6,929 nucleotides of DNA. It comes from DASWRT01 sp036403035. Lineage in GTDB: Bacteria > Pseudomonadota > Alphaproteobacteria > ATCC43930 > CGMCC-115725. The stretch is from contig DASWRT010000254.1 in the NCBI GenBank assembly GCA_036403035.1, forward strand, positions 1-6,929. Reading direction: 5' to 3'. Under the pieces are notes generated by a model. That model was not told the origin of the DNA and ran no database searches. It saw nothing but the letters and a program-made list of their open reading frames with translations. Both the position numbers and the translations under genes were made by a program. The first letter of the stretch is position 1, and each line of letters opens with the position of its first letter. Below, piece after piece: positions 5,801-6,929 of this stretch.

Positions 5801-6250
5801 ATGGAGCTGCGCCTTCCTTACTGGTCGATCGCCCCGGACGGCGTGCGGGCGATGACCGCCCTCTACAAATACCTGCCGGAATGCGGGCTGGAGCCGCTGC
5901 TGATCGATCTCGTCTTCCTGCGCGTCTCGCAGATCAACGGCTGCGCCTACTGCGTCGACCTGCATGCGCGCGACGCCCGCGCGAAGGGCGAGACCGAGCG
6001 GCGGGTCAACAGCGTCGTGACGTGGCGCGAGGCGCCGTTCTACACGCCGCGCGAGCGGGCGGCGCTGGCTTGGGCGGAATCGCTGACGCTGATCGCCGAA
6101 ACGCGGGCGCCGGACGAGGATTACGAGGCGGCGAAGGCGCAGTTCTCCGAGAAGGAGCTGGTCGACCTGACGCTCGCGATCGGCCTGATGAACGCGCTGA
6201 ACCGGCTCGCCGTCGGCTTCCGCCGCGGCCCGGCGCCGGAGCCGGCGTAA
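5801..6250 (+). CDS. AhpD-like carboxymuconolactone decarboxylase (CMD) family protein, copy 2
   Basis: This is a 149-residue cytoplasmic paralogue of the protein two genes upstream. By hand alignment of residues 40-141 with residues 43-144 of copy 1, about 56 of 102 positions are identical, without gaps. The redox centre is VSQINGCAYCVDLH at 42-55, with C48, C51 and H55. The acidic residue 12 before the first cysteine is D36, where copy 1 and AhpD have Glu, and K42 of copy 1 is F39 here. Other shared blocks are RERAALAW (84-91), FSEKEL (115-120) and NALNRLAVGF (131-140). The N-terminus (MELRLPYWSIAPDG) differs from copy 1. The start is fixed by GGAGG 6 bases upstream. The gene follows the cupin by 47 bases on the same strand and is the last of the operon. 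It ends in an inverted repeat shared with the convergent permease. The changes suggest a divided substrate or partner role rather than simple dosage (inference). Confidence 0.92.
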   Translation: MELRLPYWSIAPDGVRAMTALYKYLPECGLEPLLIDLVFLRVSQINGCAYCVDLHARDARAKGETERRVNSVVTWREAPFYTPRERAALAWAESLTLIAETRAPDEDYEAAKAQFSEKELVDLTLAIGLMNALNRLAVGFRRGPAPEPA

Positions 6251-6279
6251 CCTCGGCGAAGCGGCGCGCCGTTACGCCG
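6243..6279. terminator. bidirectional terminator-like inverted repeat containing both stop codons
   Basis: CGGCGTAAC (6243-6251) and GTTACGCCG (6271-6279) are perfect reverse complements with 19 bases between them. Inside, GGCG (6255-6258) can pair with CGCC (6267-6270), extending the stem. The left arm contains the TAA of the CMD gene (6248-6250) and the right arm the TAA of the permease gene (6272-6274 on the minus strand). There is no T-run, so efficiency as an intrinsic terminator is uncertain. Confidence 0.55.
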
Positions 6280-6929
6280 CCTCCGCCCGCCGCTTGGCGT
6301 CCTGGCGCAGCATCAAGGCGCCCGCGGCGGTGATCGCGGTGCCGACCACGACGACGAACATCGTCGCCAGCGCGTTGATCTGCGGGCTGACGCCGAGGCG
6401 GACGCTGGAGAAGATCACCATCGGCAGCGTCGTCGCCGAGGGGCCGGAGACAAAGCTCGCGACGACGAGGTCATCCAGCGAGATCGTGAAGGCGAGCAGC
6501 CATCCGGTGATCAGCGCCGGCGCGATCAGCGGCAGCGTCACCGTCACGAAAACCTTCCACGGCCGCGCGCCGAGGTCGAGCGCCGCCTCCTCCAGGCTTC
6601 GGTCGAACGAGGCGAGACGCGCCTGCACGATGATCGTGACGAAGGCGAGCCCGATGGTCGCGTGCGCCAGCACGATCGTCAGCACGCCGCGCTCCTGCGG
6701 CCAGCCGATCGCCTGCCCCGCGGCGACGAAGAGCAGCAACAGCGACAGGCCGGTGATCACCTCCGGCATCACCAGCGGCGCCGTCACCAGGAACCCGAAT
6801 AGCCCCCGGCCGGTGAAGCGCCTGTAGCGGCTCAACGCATAGCCGGCGAGCGTGCCGAGCACCGTCGCCAGCGTCGCCGACGACACCGCGACCTGGAGGC
6901 TGGTCGCCGTCGCGGCGCGGATCGCGTCG
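6272..6929 (-). CDS. potI: PotI-like putrescine/spermidine ABC transporter permease (partial, N-terminus outside window)
   Basis: This is an inner-membrane permease subunit of a polyamine-type ABC importer, which would pair with a PotH-like permease, PotG-like ATPase and periplasmic PotF-like protein. The last 218 residues are visible, starting DAIRAATATS. About 60 are missing compared with E. coli PotI (281). Hydrophobic helices lie near visible residues 12-33, 43-71, 81-101, 133-160 and 185-207. The EAA coupling loop is EEAALDLGA...TLP at 113-133. The C-terminal half, including LLAFTISLDDLVVASFVSGP (144-163), ATTLPMVIFSSVRLGV and INALAT, is very close to PotI as I recall it. The GTG at 6884-6886 is not the true start, because the frame and homology continue to the window edge. 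The other pot genes would be expected upstream, beyond base 6929. The gene is convergent with the CMD operon. PotC is the alternative, but the SLDDLVVASFVSGP wording favours PotI. Confidence 0.9.
   Translation of the reverse strand, partial: DAIRAATATSLQVAVSSATLATVLGTLAGYALSRYRRFTGRGLFGFLVTAPLVMPEVITGLSLLLLFVAAGQAIGWPQERGVLTIVLAHATIGLAFVTIIVQARLASFDRSLEEAALDLGARPWKVFVTVTLPLIAPALITGWLLAFTISLDDLVVASFVSGPSATTLPMVIFSSVRLGVSPQINALATMFVVVVGTAITAAGALMLRQDAKRRAEAA

Noticed and set aside
1..6929. CRISPR arrays, tRNA/rRNA genes, insertion sequences, prophage or toxin-antitoxin genes
   Set aside because: No regularly spaced repeats, tRNA-like cloverleaf, transposase motifs or target-site duplications were seen on reading either strand.

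Overview
This GC-rich window has strong G/C preference at third codon positions and looks chromosomal. It suggests an alphaproteobacterium, most likely a sphingomonad. The basis is the codon bias, an Mla-type permease with an N-terminal STAS domain, and the wording of Apt and the PotI-like permease. This is inference from family resemblance, because there is no rRNA or other marker gene.

Layout, left to right. (1) Bases 1-1619, minus strand: the first two genes of a lipid-transport (Mla/MCE) ABC operon. These are mlaE (STAS domain plus permease) and, overlapping it by 41 bases, mlaF (ATPase), which runs off the left edge just at its ABC signature. (2) Bases 1620-1793: divergent promoter region. 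(3) Bases 1794-2309, plus: apt, purine salvage. Its first 50 codons have markedly different codon use from the rest. (4) Bases 2377-3018, minus: a class I SAM methyltransferase of unknown substrate, convergent with apt across a hairpin. (5) Bases 3019-3195: non-coding, with several inverted repeats. (6) Bases 3196-4758, minus: a MocR-type regulator (GntR helix-turn-helix plus aminotransferase-like domain). (7) Bases 4852-6250, plus: a compact three-gene operon divergent from the regulator. It holds an AhpD-like carboxymuconolactone decarboxylase (CMD) family protein, an exported small cupin, and a second CMD protein about 55% identical to the first over the core. (8) Bases 6272-6929, minus: the C-terminal three quarters of a PotI-like polyamine ABC permease, convergent with the CMD operon. 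A perfect 9-base inverted repeat between them contains both stop codons.

How the genes work together. MlaE and MlaF form the inner-membrane part of a retrograde or anterograde phospholipid transporter; MlaD and periplasmic partners would lie beyond base 1. The MocR regulator probably senses PLP or an amino compound and controls the divergent CMD-cupin-CMD operon. The two CMD proteins keep the CxxC...H redox centre of AhpD, so a peroxide, thiol or quinone-related detoxification role is plausible, but no substrate can be read from the sequence. Apt, the methyltransferase and PotI appear to be independent neighbours.

No clearly undescribed large system is visible. The MocR/CMD-cupin-CMD locus is the best candidate for uncharacterised biology.
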